Of a stretch of 33,068 bases of DNA, positions 20,031 to 27,695 are shown piece after piece. The stretch's first letter is position 1; each line of letters begins with the position of its first letter. The notes beneath the pieces were generated by a model. The model was not told where the DNA came from and did no database searches. It was given only the letters and a program-made list of their open reading frames with translations. Both the position numbers and the translations under genes were made by a program. This stretch comes from Rhodocyclaceae bacterium (GTDB taxonomy: Bacteria > Pseudomonadota > Gammaproteobacteria > Burkholderiales > Rhodocyclaceae). The stretch spans positions 1-33,068 of the forward strand of contig JACDZI010000033.1 of NCBI GenBank assembly GCA_013426785.1, in the 5' to 3' direction.

Positions 20031-21773
20031 ATGAATTCCCCCCAAGATCCCAATGCCGCGCTGCAAGCATTATTCCAGGCTGGTCAGGCCTTCGCCCAAG
20101 GCATGGCCCAGTTCATGAACGGCCAGCAACAGGAATGGCAGGGAAAGCTCGGTACAACGCAACCGGCCGATGGCCCGTGGAGCAAAGAAAACGCCGCCCT
20201 GCTGGCCTTGCAGCAGGAATGGCGCGAACGCCAGGTCACGCTGTGGCAGGCAATGGTGCAACGGAGGCGCGGCGAGGTGGCCGAGCCGCTGGTGCGACCG
20301 GAACCAGGCGACAAGCGTTTTGCTCACCCGGCCTGGGCGGAAAGCCCCATCTACGACTACGTGCGCCAAGCCTACCTGCTGAATGCCGAATATCTGAAAA
20401 AGATGGCCGATGCCATCCCGGCCGCCGATGGCCTGACTAAGAGCCGCCTCCAGTTCGCCACGCGCCAGATCGTCGATGCACTGGCGCCCTCCAACTTTGC
20501 CGCGACCAATCCGGAATTTATCCAGAAGGCGATCGAGACGGAGGGCAAGAGCATCCAGGCCGGCCTGCAGAACCTGCTGGCAGACCTGGAAAAAGGCCGC
20601 ATCTCGATGACCGACGACACCGCCTTCGAGGTCGGCACCAATCTGGCCATCACGCCGGGCGCGGTGGTGTTCGAGAACGAACTGTTCCAGTTGCTCCAGT
20701 ATTCGCCGCAGACCCAGAAGGTGGCCAAACGCCCATTCCTGATCGTGCCACCCTGCATCAACAAGTACTACATCCTCGACCTGCAACCGGAAAACTCATT
20801 CATCCGCTATGCCGTTGGGCAAGGCCAGACGGTGTTCCTGATGTCATGGCGCAATCCCCAAGCCGAACAGGGCCAACGGACTTGGGACGACTACCTGGAA
20901 TTGGGTCCGCTGACCGCGATCAAGATCGTGCAGGAAATCTGCGGCAGCGAGCAGATCAATGCGCTTGGTTTCTGTGTTGGCGGCACTATCCTGTCGTCGG
21001 CCTTGGCCGTGGCGAAAGCACGCGGCGAGAATCCGGTCGCCTCGCTGACACTGCTGACCACCTTGCTCGATTTTTCCGATACCGGCGAGATCGGCTGCTT
21101 CGTCGATGAAAATTCTGTCGCGCAACGCGAAGTTACCATTGGCAAAGGCGGCTTGCTCACCGGCAAGGAACTGGCAACCACTTTCTCGGCACTGCGCGCC
21201 AACGACCTCATCTGGCAGTACGTCGTCGGCAACTACCTCAAGGGCAACAAGCCAGCCGCCTTCGACCTGCTCTACTGGAACGCGGATTCAACCAACCTGC
21301 CCGGCCCGTTCGCTGCCTGGTATCTGCGCAACCTGTATCTCGAAAACAGCCTGCGCATCCCCGGCAAGCTGTCGATGTGCGGTGTCAAGGCCGATCTCGG
21401 TTGCGTCGATATGCCCCATTTCATCCTCGCCACGCGCGAGGACCATATCGTGCCGTGGCAGCCGTCCTATCTCGGCCGCAAGCTGCTCGGCGGCAACTCG
21501 ACCTTCGTGCTGGGTGCCTCGGGCCACATCGCCGGTGTCATCAATCCCGCCGCAAAGAACAAGCGCAGCCATTGGATCAACGACAGCGACACTGCAAATC
21601 CCGATGAATGGCTGGCAGGCGCGACCGAAGAAAAAGGCAGCTGGTGGCAGCGCTGGACCGACTGGCTCAGGCAGTTCTCGGACGGAGAAATTTCTGCCCG
21701 TGGTTGCCTCGGCAGCAAGCAATATCCGGCCGGAGAACCCACACCGGGCCGTTACGTAAAAGAAAAAGCCTGA
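20031..21773 (+). CDS. phaC: Class I poly(3-hydroxyalkanoate) synthase
   Basis: Polymerises 3-hydroxyacyl-CoA into PHA at the granule surface. The alpha/beta-hydrolase core has the lipase-like box GFCVGG with catalytic Cys315, Asp471 (TREDHIVPW) and His499 (GASGHIAGV). These positions correspond to Cys319, Asp480 and His508 of the Cupriavidus enzyme. 580 residues and no adjacent phaE or phaR-subunit gene make it class I. The ATG at 20031 has a weak AAGAG about 6 nt upstream. The upstream in-frame TTG at 19980 would begin inside the promoter. phaB and phaR follow; no phaA thiolase gene is in the window. Confidence 0.97.
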   Translation: MNSPQDPNAALQALFQAGQAFAQGMAQFMNGQQQEWQGKLGTTQPADGPWSKENAALLALQQEWRERQVTLWQAMVQRRRGEVAEPLVRPEPGDKRFAHPAWAESPIYDYVRQAYLLNAEYLKKMADAIPAADGLTKSRLQFATRQIVDALAPSNFAATNPEFIQKAIETEGKSIQAGLQNLLADLEKGRISMTDDTAFEVGTNLAITPGAVVFENELFQLLQYSPQTQKVAKRPFLIVPPCINKYYILDLQPENSFIRYAVGQGQTVFLMSWRNPQAEQGQRTWDDYLELGPLTAIKIVQEICGSEQINALGFCVGGTILSSALAVAKARGENPVASLTLLTTLLDFSDTGEIGCFVDENSVAQREVTIGKGGLLTGKELATTFSALRANDLIWQYVVGNYLKGNKPAAFDLLYWNADSTNLPGPFAAWYLRNLYLENSLRIPGKLSMCGVKADLGCVDMPHFILATREDHIVPWQPSYLGRKLLGGNSTFVLGASGHIAGVINPAAKNKRSHWINDSDTANPDEWLAGATEEKGSWWQRWTDWLRQFSDGEISARGCLGSKQYPAGEPTPGRYVKEKA

Positions 21774-21822
21774 ACACCCTAGCCACTTTGCAACAACAAC
21801 CACAAACGAGGAAAGGAATATC

Positions 21823-22566
21823 ATGACTCAACGCATCGCTTTCGTTACCGGCGCCATGGGCGGTCTCGGCACCGCCATTTGCCAGGCCTTCGCCAAGGAC
21901 GGCTACAAGGTCGTCGCCGCATACCATCCCCAGTTCGACAACAAGGACGAGTGGCTCAAGGAAATGGACGCCGCCGGCTTCAAGGATTTCGTTTGCGTTG
22001 CCGGGGATGTCTCTGATATCGAATCCTGCAAGGCGATGGTTGCCGAAGCCGAGGCTGCCGCCGGCCCGGTCGACATCCTCGTCAACAACGCCGGCATCAC
22101 CCGCGACCGTTTTTTTGCCAAGATGGAAAAGGATCAGTGGGATGCCGTCATCTCCACCAACCTGACCTCCTTGTTCAACATGACCAAGCAGGTCTCCGCG
22201 AAGATGGCCGAGCGCGGCTGGGGCCGCATCATCAACATCTCGTCGGTCAACGGCGTCAAGGGTCAGGCCGGCCAGTCCAACTACTCCGCCGCCAAGGCTG
22301 GCGTGATCGGCTTCACCAAGGCGCTGGCGCAGGAACTGGCCACCAAGGGCGTCACGGTTAACGCCATTGCTCCGGGTTATGTCGCCACCAAGATGGTCAT
22401 GGCCATCCGCGAAGACATCCTGAAGAGCATCATCGACACCGTGCCAATGAAGCGCCTGGCCAAGCCGGAAGAAATGGGCGCCCTGTGCTCGTACCTTTCC
22501 TCCGATCTGGCCGGCTACATGACCGGCGCGACGCTCAACATCAATGGTGGTCTGTACCTGCAATAA
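21823..22566 (+). CDS. phaB: Acetoacetyl-CoA reductase (NADPH)
   Basis: Short-chain dehydrogenase making (R)-3-hydroxybutyryl-CoA, the monomer for PhaC. The Rossmann motif TGAMGGLG is at the N-terminus, NNAGITRD in the middle, and the catalytic Ser about 141, Tyr154 and Lys158 in NYSAAKAG. The C-terminus MTGATLNINGGLYLQ is the typical PhaB end. 247 residues is standard. A strong GAGGAAAGGA Shine-Dalgarno precedes the ATG. It lies 49 nt after phaC, with no promoter seen between. Confidence 0.96.
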   Translation: MTQRIAFVTGAMGGLGTAICQAFAKDGYKVVAAYHPQFDNKDEWLKEMDAAGFKDFVCVAGDVSDIESCKAMVAEAEAAAGPVDILVNNAGITRDRFFAKMEKDQWDAVISTNLTSLFNMTKQVSAKMAERGWGRIINISSVNGVKGQAGQSNYSAAKAGVIGFTKALAQELATKGVTVNAIAPGYVATKMVMAIREDILKSIIDTVPMKRLAKPEEMGALCSYLSSDLAGYMTGATLNINGGLYLQ

Positions 22567-22575
22567 GTAGGACAC

Positions 22576-22599
22576 CCGGCACCACTGCGGTGGTGCCGG
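22576..22599 (+). terminator. Hairpin between phaB and phaR
   Basis: A perfect 10-bp stem (CCGGCACCAC / GTGGTGCCGG) with loop TGCG, 9 nt after the phaB stop and 20 nt before phaR. No T tract follows, so it is a poor intrinsic terminator. It may protect the phaCB mRNA 3' end or lower phaR expression relative to phaCB. Confidence 0.5.
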
Positions 22600-22619
22600 T
22601 CATACTGGGAGCAAACAAC

Positions 22620-23192
22620 ATGGTCGAACCAACCCGATTGATCAAGAAGTATCCGAACCGACGTCTTTACGACACGCGCACCAGCACCTACATCACACTG
22701 ACCGACGTCAAGGAGTTGGTGCTCAAACACGAAGAATTCCGTGTGGTGGACGCCAAAACGGGCGACGACCTGACGCGCAGCATTCTGTTGCAGATCATCC
22801 TCGAAGAAGAAGCGGGCGGCGCGCCGATGTTCACCTCCGACCTGCTGGCACAGATGATCCGCTTTTACGGCAACGCCATGCAGGGCATGATGGGCCAGTA
22901 TCTGGAGAACAACGTCACTGCCTTCGCCGACATGCAGAAGAAGCTACAGGACCAGGCGAAGCATCTCTATGGCGACAATGCCAACATGAGCAAAGATCTC
23001 TGGGCGCAGTTCCTGAACTTCCAGGGTCCTGCCATGCAAAGCATGATGGGCACCTATGTGGAGCAGAGCCAGAAGATGTTCCACCAGATGCAGGAAAACA
23101 TCCAGGAACAGACCCGCAAGATGTTTATCGGCTTCCCGATACCCGGGCATGCCGCGCCTGAAGCCGACAGGCCGGCCGAGAAAAAGAAATAG
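22620..23192 (+). CDS. phaR: PHA synthesis repressor PhaR
   Basis: DNA- and PHA-binding regulator that represses phasin and pha genes until granules sequester it. The N-terminal DNA-binding domain ([39 protein letters not shown]) is highly characteristic. A Met/Gln-rich helical region follows ([33 protein letters not shown]), then a charged tail ending EKKK. 190 residues. The start ATG at 22620 is preceded by GGGAG. Its stop TAG shares one base with the GTG start of rimO. A matching operator is found in the phaC promoter. Confidence 0.95.
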   Translation: MVEPTRLIKKYPNRRLYDTRTSTYITLTDVKELVLKHEEFRVVDAKTGDDLTRSILLQIILEEEAGGAPMFTSDLLAQMIRFYGNAMQGMMGQYLENNVTAFADMQKKLQDQAKHLYGDNANMSKDLWAQFLNFQGPAMQSMMGTYVEQSQKMFHQMQENIQEQTRKMFIGFPIPGHAAPEADRPAEKKK

Positions 23193-24523
23193 TGGCGCGC
23201 CGTCCTGCCCGCTGCCCCAGGGTGGGGTTTGTTTCCCTGGGCTGTCCAAAGGCGGCCAGCGACGCAGAACAGATACTGACCCGGCTGCGTGCCGAGGGCT
23301 ACGAAATCTCCGGCAGCCATGACGGCGCCGATCTGGTTGTCGTCAATACCTGCGGCTTCATCGATGCCGCTATCGCGGAATCGCTTGATGCCATCGGCGA
23401 AGCGCTCGCCGAGAACGGCAAGGTCATCGTCACCGGCTGTCTCGGGGCAAAAGGTGACATCGTGCAGGCCACCCATCCGAGCGTACTCGCCGTCACCGGC
23501 CCTCACGCGCTTCAGGAAGTCATGAACGCGGTGCATGCCCACCTGCCGCCCCAGCACGACCCCTTCGTCGATCTGGTCCCGCCGCAGGGCATCCGCCTCA
23601 CGCCCGACCACTATGCCTATCTGAAAATCTCCGAAGGCTGCAACCACCACTGCAGCTTCTGCATCATTCCCAGCCTGCGTGGCGACCTTGTTTCGCGGCC
23701 AATCGGCGAGATACTCAAGGAGGCTGAAATACTGGCCGAGGCCGGAGTAAAAGAGCTGCTGATCATCTCGCAAGACACCAGTGCCTATGGCGTCGATGCC
23801 AAATACCGTACCAGCTTTGCAGATGGCAGGCCGGTCAAGACACGCCTTTATGAGCTATGTAACGAACTTGGCGAATTGGGAATGTGGATACGCTTGCATT
23901 ACGTCTATCCGTATCCCAGCGTCGACGACCTGTTGCCGCTGATGGCAAAGGGAAGACTGCTGCCTTACCTCGACGTGCCTTTCCAGCATGCCAGCCCCCG
24001 CATCCTCAAGCTGATGAAACGTCCCGGCGACGTCGACAAGATCCTCGACCGCATTGCCGCCTGGCGCAAGGCCGTCCCCGAGCTGACGATTCGCAGCACC
24101 TTCATCACCGGGTTTCCCGGCGAGACGGAAACCGAATTCAACGCATTGCTCGATTTTCTCGATGAAGCACAAATCGACCGCGTCGGTGCCTTCGCCTTCT
24201 CTCCGGTCGCAGGCGCGACCGCCAATGCCTTGCCCGACGCCCTGCCGGAGGAAATTCGCGAAGAGCGCAAGATGCGGCTGCTGCGCCATCAGGAAGACAT
24301 CTCTACCCAGAGGCTAGAAGCCAAGATCGGCCAAACCCTGACCGTCCTCATCGACGATATCGACGACGATGGCGCCATTGCACGCAGTGCGGGCGACGCT
24401 CCCGACATCGATGGTCTGGTCTACATCACGGACGGCCAGGACCTCGACATCGGAGAGTTTGCCGAAGTCACCGTTACCGATTGCGACGTGCACGATCTCT
24501 ATGCCGAGCTTGTAACCGAATGA
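23192..24523 (+). CDS. rimO: Ribosomal protein uS12 methylthiotransferase
   Basis: Radical-SAM enzyme adding a methylthio group to the conserved Asp of ribosomal protein S12. The N-terminal cluster cysteines are Cys18 (SLGCPKA), Cys54 (NTCGFID) and Cys83 (TGCLGAKGD). The radical-SAM CxxxCxxC is Cys150-Cys154-Cys157 ([12 protein letters not shown]). A TRAM domain closes the protein (about residues 375-443). 443 residues fits RimO. The GTG start overlaps the phaR stop by one base. A GTG start 10 nt beyond its own stop begins the FAD oxidase gene. Confidence 0.95.
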   Translation: MARRPARCPRVGFVSLGCPKAASDAEQILTRLRAEGYEISGSHDGADLVVVNTCGFIDAAIAESLDAIGEALAENGKVIVTGCLGAKGDIVQATHPSVLAVTGPHALQEVMNAVHAHLPPQHDPFVDLVPPQGIRLTPDHYAYLKISEGCNHHCSFCIIPSLRGDLVSRPIGEILKEAEILAEAGVKELLIISQDTSAYGVDAKYRTSFADGRPVKTRLYELCNELGELGMWIRLHYVYPYPSVDDLLPLMAKGRLLPYLDVPFQHASPRILKLMKRPGDVDKILDRIAAWRKAVPELTIRSTFITGFPGETETEFNALLDFLDEAQIDRVGAFAFSPVAGATANALPDALPEEIREERKMRLLRHQEDISTQRLEAKIGQTLTVLIDDIDDDGAIARSAGDAPDIDGLVYITDGQDLDIGEFAEVTVTDCDVHDLYAELVTE

Positions 24524-24525
24524 GT

Positions 24526-24549
24526 GCCGTCCTGTGAGTGCCGACTTTT
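24526..24549 (-). repeat. Dispersed 24-nt repeat, copy I (start of FAD oxidase)
   Basis: Reads with the consensus on the plus strand, 21 of 24 matches. It covers the intergenic gap after rimO and the first codons (GTG AGT GCC GAC TTT) of the FAD oxidase, so the start codon lies inside the repeat. Confidence 0.65.
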
Positions 24550-25934
24550 TGCAGGCCCTGCGCGCCATCGTCGACAAGGGATACGTCCTCACCGAACCGT
24601 TCGAGATTGCGCCCTACAGCACCGACTGGCGCGGCCGCTATTCCGGGCAGCCCCTGTGCGTCGTCAAGCCAGCAAACGCCGCCGAAGTCGCTGCCGTCGT
24701 CACTGCCTGTGCGACAGCCAGCATCGCCATCGTGCCGCAGGGCGGCAATACCGGTCTTTGTGGCGGTGCCACGCCAATCGGTGGTGAGGTGCTGCTGAGC
24801 CTGACCCGCCTCAACCAGATTCGGGCCATCGATACCGACAACAACACCCTGACCGTCGAGGCCGGCTGCACCCTCGCCGCAGTCCAGACAGCCGCCGCGG
24901 AAGCGGGCCGGCTGTTTCCGCTCTCGCTTGCCGCCGAAGGTACCGCCACCATTGGCGGCAACCTCGCCACCAACGCTGGCGGCGTGCAGGTGCTGCGCTA
25001 CGGCAACACGCGCGAGCTATGCCTCGGCCTGGAGGTAGTACTGCCCGACGGCCGCATCTGGAACGGCCTGCGCGGACTGCGCAAGGACAACACCGGCTAC
25101 GACCTGAAGCACCTTTTCATCGGTGCCGAGGGTACGCTCGGCATCATCACCGCGGCGGTGCTCAAACTCTTCTCCCGACCACATGCGACCGCAACCGCCT
25201 GGGTCGCCGTGCCGACACCCGCCGCCGCCGTCGCGCTTTTCAGACGGCTGCGGGGCGTAATCGGCGGCCGCGTCACGGCCTTCGAACTCATCGGCCGACC
25301 GGCACTCGATCTCGTGCTGCAACACATTCCCGGCAGCCGCGATCCACTCGAAGCCTCATCGCCATGGCAGGTCCTGATCGAGCTTTCCGACACGATGGAG
25401 TCTGACCTCAACGCGCCACTGGAGGACGTCCTTGCCGCCGCCATCGAAGCAGGCGAAGCTACCGATGCCGCCCTCGCCCGCAGCGAATCGCAGGCCATCG
25501 CCCTCTGGGCCCTGCGCGAAAACATTGCCGAAGCGCAAAAGATTGAGGGCCTATCGATCAAGCACGACATCTCCCTGCCGATCTCGCGCCTCGCCGAATT
25601 CATCGCACGCAGCGACGCCGCGCTCGCTGCGAACTTCCCCGGGGTACGCATCGTCTGCTTCGGCCACCTCGGCGACGGCAACCTGCACTACAACCAGTCA
25701 ACACCCGCGCAGCAGGAGAACGACGCCTTCATCGCCCTGGCCGGTGCCGTCAATCTGATCGTGCACGACCTTGTCCATGAACTCGATGGCTCGATTTCCG
25801 CCGAGCACGGCCTGGGGCAACTCAAGCGAAACGAAGTACTGCGCTACAAGAGTGAAATCGAAATGGACATGATGCGTGCCGTCAAGAAAGCACTTGATCC
25901 ACACGGCCTGATGAACCCCGGCAAGATCCTCTGA
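24534..25934 (+). CDS. FAD-binding oxidoreductase (GlcD/D-2-hydroxyacid dehydrogenase type)
   Basis: A 466-residue flavoprotein with an N-terminal PCMH-type FAD domain (VPQGGNTGLCGGATP, then GTATIGGNLATNAGGVQVLRY) and a C-terminal FAD-oxidase domain (CFGHLGDGNLHYN, SISAEHGLGQLKRNE, LDPHGLMNPGKIL). The last motifs are those of GlcD, D-lactate and D-2-hydroxyglutarate dehydrogenases, so it probably oxidises a D-2-hydroxyacid; the exact substrate is not readable. No Fe-S domain is fused. The GTG at 24534 is the best start; it lies in a repeat copy. No strong Shine-Dalgarno is seen. tRNA-Ala follows after its own promoter. Confidence 0.88.
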   Translation: MSADFLQALRAIVDKGYVLTEPFEIAPYSTDWRGRYSGQPLCVVKPANAAEVAAVVTACATASIAIVPQGGNTGLCGGATPIGGEVLLSLTRLNQIRAIDTDNNTLTVEAGCTLAAVQTAAAEAGRLFPLSLAAEGTATIGGNLATNAGGVQVLRYGNTRELCLGLEVVLPDGRIWNGLRGLRKDNTGYDLKHLFIGAEGTLGIITAAVLKLFSRPHATATAWVAVPTPAAAVALFRRLRGVIGGRVTAFELIGRPALDLVLQHIPGSRDPLEASSPWQVLIELSDTMESDLNAPLEDVLAAAIEAGEATDAALARSESQAIALWALRENIAEAQKIEGLSIKHDISLPISRLAEFIARSDAALAANFPGVRIVCFGHLGDGNLHYNQSTPAQQENDAFIALAGAVNLIVHDLVHELDGSISAEHGLGQLKRNEVLRYKSEIEMDMMRAVKKALDPHGLMNPGKIL

Positions 25935-25953
25935 AATATTTTTCAGCTGGAGG

Positions 25954-25981
25954 TTTACAGGATTTTGGCTGTCTGTATAAT
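25954..25981 (+). promoter_or_regulatory. Sigma70 promoter of tRNA-Ala
   Basis: -35 TTTACA (25954-25959), 16-nt spacer, perfect -10 TATAAT (25976-25981), then a GCGCC discriminator. Just upstream CTGAAA-TATT-TTTCAG (25931-25946) can form a small AT-rich hairpin over the FAD oxidase stop codon. Confidence 0.8.
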
Positions 25982-25993
25982 TCGCGCCTCTTT

Positions 25994-26069
<76 letters not shown>

Positions 26070-26095
26070 AATTTGTTCCAATAGCATTCCAAAGA

Positions 26096-26132
26096 AAGCC
26101 GGAGATCATACGAATGGATCTCCGGCTTTTTT
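26096..26132. terminator. Bidirectional terminator between tRNA-Ala and eamA
   Basis: A perfect 12-bp stem (AAGCCGGAGATC / GATCTCCGGCTT) with a 9-nt loop, followed by T on the plus strand and preceded by A-rich sequence that gives T on the minus strand. It ends tRNA-Ala rightwards and the marC-eamA transcript leftwards. Confidence 0.85.
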
Positions 26133-27031
26133 CATTCCTGTACACCATGATCTGCCTTGTGCGCGGGTACGAGCTGCACGCCCACCATGGAGGCAAAGAT
26201 CAGCGCACCACCTGCAAGCTGGATGGCGGACAGGCGTTCGCCGAGGTAGAGTGCACCGGCCAGCGCGGCAAAGAAGATTTCGGAACTCAGCAGGATCGCC
26301 GTATCAGCCGGCCGCGTGTGGCGTTGCGCCACCACCTGCAGAGTGTAGGCCACGCCCACTGAAAGCAGCCCGCCGTAGAGAATGGCCGGCAGTGCCATCA
26401 CGAGGCCGGCCAGCGTAACCTGCTCGAGCAGAGGCGCCAGCAGGCTCGCCAGCACGCCGCAGACGATAAACTGCGTCAGCGCCAGCTGGATGGGCGCGCC
26501 CTTGGTCGCTGCCACGCGGCCGACCCACAGCACGTGCGCCGCCCAGAACAGGGTGCTGACAATCACCCAAGCATCGCCGGCATTGAAGCCGTCGAACCGG
26601 CCGCCACCCAGCAAAAAGGTGCCCGCCACGCTGGCCAATGCCGCCAGCCACACCACCCCGTGCGGACGCTCGTGCCCGAGCAGCGAAGCCAGCACCGGCA
26701 CCAGTGGTACGTACAGCGCAGTCAGGAAGCCGGCATTGCTGACTGACGTACCCTCGATGCCAATCTGTTGCAACACCACGCCGCCAAACAGCAACAGGCC
26801 AAGCCCGATCCACTGTACCGCATCGCGACCATCGAGCCTTACTCCCGCCTGTTGCAGGCGCAGGTGCTCGCGCCAGGCCAGCGGCAGGATGACGAGTGCC
26901 CCGATCAGGAAACGCGCACCGGTGAAGGCCAGCGGCCCCACGGCATCCATACCCAGCTTCTGGGCAACGAAGGTCGTTCCCCAGATCAGCGCAACCAGCA
27001 GCAGCAGGCCGTTGGCCAGCCGGCGGCTCAT
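26132..27031 (-). CDS. EamA-family (DMT) inner-membrane transporter
   Basis: Ten-helix drug/metabolite transporter of 299 residues made of two EamA repeats. The first starts NGLLLLVALIWGTTFVAQK (the GTTF motif is typical). The second begins around DAWVIVSTLFWAAHVLWVG. The C-terminal repeat ends with AALAGALYLGERLSAIQLAGG, the usual conserved glutamate-bearing helix. Substrate cannot be read. The start is the ATG at 27031, overlapping the marC stop by 4 nt (ATGA). The long open frame upstream of it is antisense noise within marC. The stop lies at the terminator. Confidence 0.9.
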   Translation of the reverse strand: MSRRLANGLLLLVALIWGTTFVAQKLGMDAVGPLAFTGARFLIGALVILPLAWREHLRLQQAGVRLDGRDAVQWIGLGLLLFGGVVLQQIGIEGTSVSNAGFLTALYVPLVPVLASLLGHERPHGVVWLAALASVAGTFLLGGGRFDGFNAGDAWVIVSTLFWAAHVLWVGRVAATKGAPIQLALTQFIVCGVLASLLAPLLEQVTLAGLVMALPAILYGGLLSVGVAYTLQVVAQRHTRPADTAILLSSEIFFAALAGALYLGERLSAIQLAGGALIFASMVGVQLVPAHKADHGVQE

Positions 27032-27633
27032 AGCGGGCCGGCGACGAGGAAGGCGCTCTTGATGCCGGAGATCAGCATCTGCACGGCCATGGTGGTAAGG
27101 ATCAGGCCCATCAGCCGCTCCATCGCCGCGAGTCCGGCCTTGCCGAACAGGCGCGAAAGCCGCTCGGCCGCCAGCAAGGTCACCGTGTTGATGACGATGG
27201 CAACGACGATCGCGCCGAGCAGGGTACCCAGCTGGGTGCCCTGCCGCGCCGTCAGTAGTACCGTGGCCAGGGCCGCCGGCCCGGCGATCATCGGAACGGC
27301 GATCGGCACGATCAGCGGCTCGCCGTTGATGGCGGCATAGTCGTCGTCGTGGCCATGGGCCGGGAAGACCATGCGCACGGCGATCAGGAAGAGAATCAGC
27401 CCGCCAGAAATCTCTAGCGCGGAAGGCGAGAGGTGCAGCACCGCCAGCAGCCAGTCGCCGGTGAAGACGAAGACAATGAGCAGCAACGCGGCGATGGCGT
27501 TCTCGCGCAGCACTACCTGCGTGCGCCGGACGGGTTCCAGCGGACGCAACAGGGAAATCAGCAGCGGCACGTTGCCCAGCGGATCCAGCAGGATCAGCAG
27601 CAGGATGACGGTCGCAATGAATTCGGCAGTCAT
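27028..27633 (-). CDS. MarC-family integral membrane protein
   Basis: Six-helix inner-membrane protein of 201 residues. The N-terminus (ATVILLLILLDPLGNVPLL) and the later VPIAVPMIAGPAALATVLL are the two matching family repeats. MarC/YchE/YhgN proteins were once linked to antibiotic resistance but their role is not settled. The start ATG at 27633 lacks an obvious Shine-Dalgarno. Translation of eamA is coupled to its stop. The gene is separated from the porin by an inverted pair of 24-nt repeats that looks like a terminator, so it may have its own promoter or depend on read-through. Confidence 0.9.
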   Translation of the reverse strand: MTAEFIATVILLLILLDPLGNVPLLISLLRPLEPVRRTQVVLRENAIAALLLIVFVFTGDWLLAVLHLSPSALEISGGLILFLIAVRMVFPAHGHDDDYAAINGEPLIVPIAVPMIAGPAALATVLLTARQGTQLGTLLGAIVVAIVINTVTLLAAERLSRLFGKAGLAAMERLMGLILTTMAVQMLISGIKSAFLVAGPL

Positions 27634-27637
27634 GGAA

Positions 27638-27661
27638 GGAAATCGGCGCTGACGGGAGCGT
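27638..27661 (+). repeat. 24-nt repeat copy D1 (half of inverted pair)
   Basis: 17 of 24 matches, with the core TCGGCGCTG and CGGGA intact. It faces copy D2 head to head across a few bases. Confidence 0.5.
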
Positions 27662-27688
27662 AACGCCGCCCCACCAGCGCCGACTTTT
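27641..27688 (-). terminator. Probable terminator of the ABC-porin operon made of two repeats
   Basis: Copies D1 and D2 are inverted, so TCGGCGCTG pairs with CAGCGCCGA and GGG with CCC, with small mismatches and a short loop. On the minus strand the stem ends in ATTTCC; on the plus strand it ends in TTTT. It lies just after the porin stop codon (27696). Confidence 0.6.
27665..27688 (-). repeat. Dispersed 24-nt repeat, copy D2
   Basis: Reads with the consensus on the plus strand, 22 of 24 matches. Intergenic, paired with D1. Confidence 0.75.
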
Positions 27689-27695
27689 CAGGTCA

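Noticed and set aside
22576-22599. The phaB-phaR hairpin as a full intrinsic terminator
   Set aside because: No T tract follows the stem on either strand, so I list it only as a hairpin of uncertain effect.
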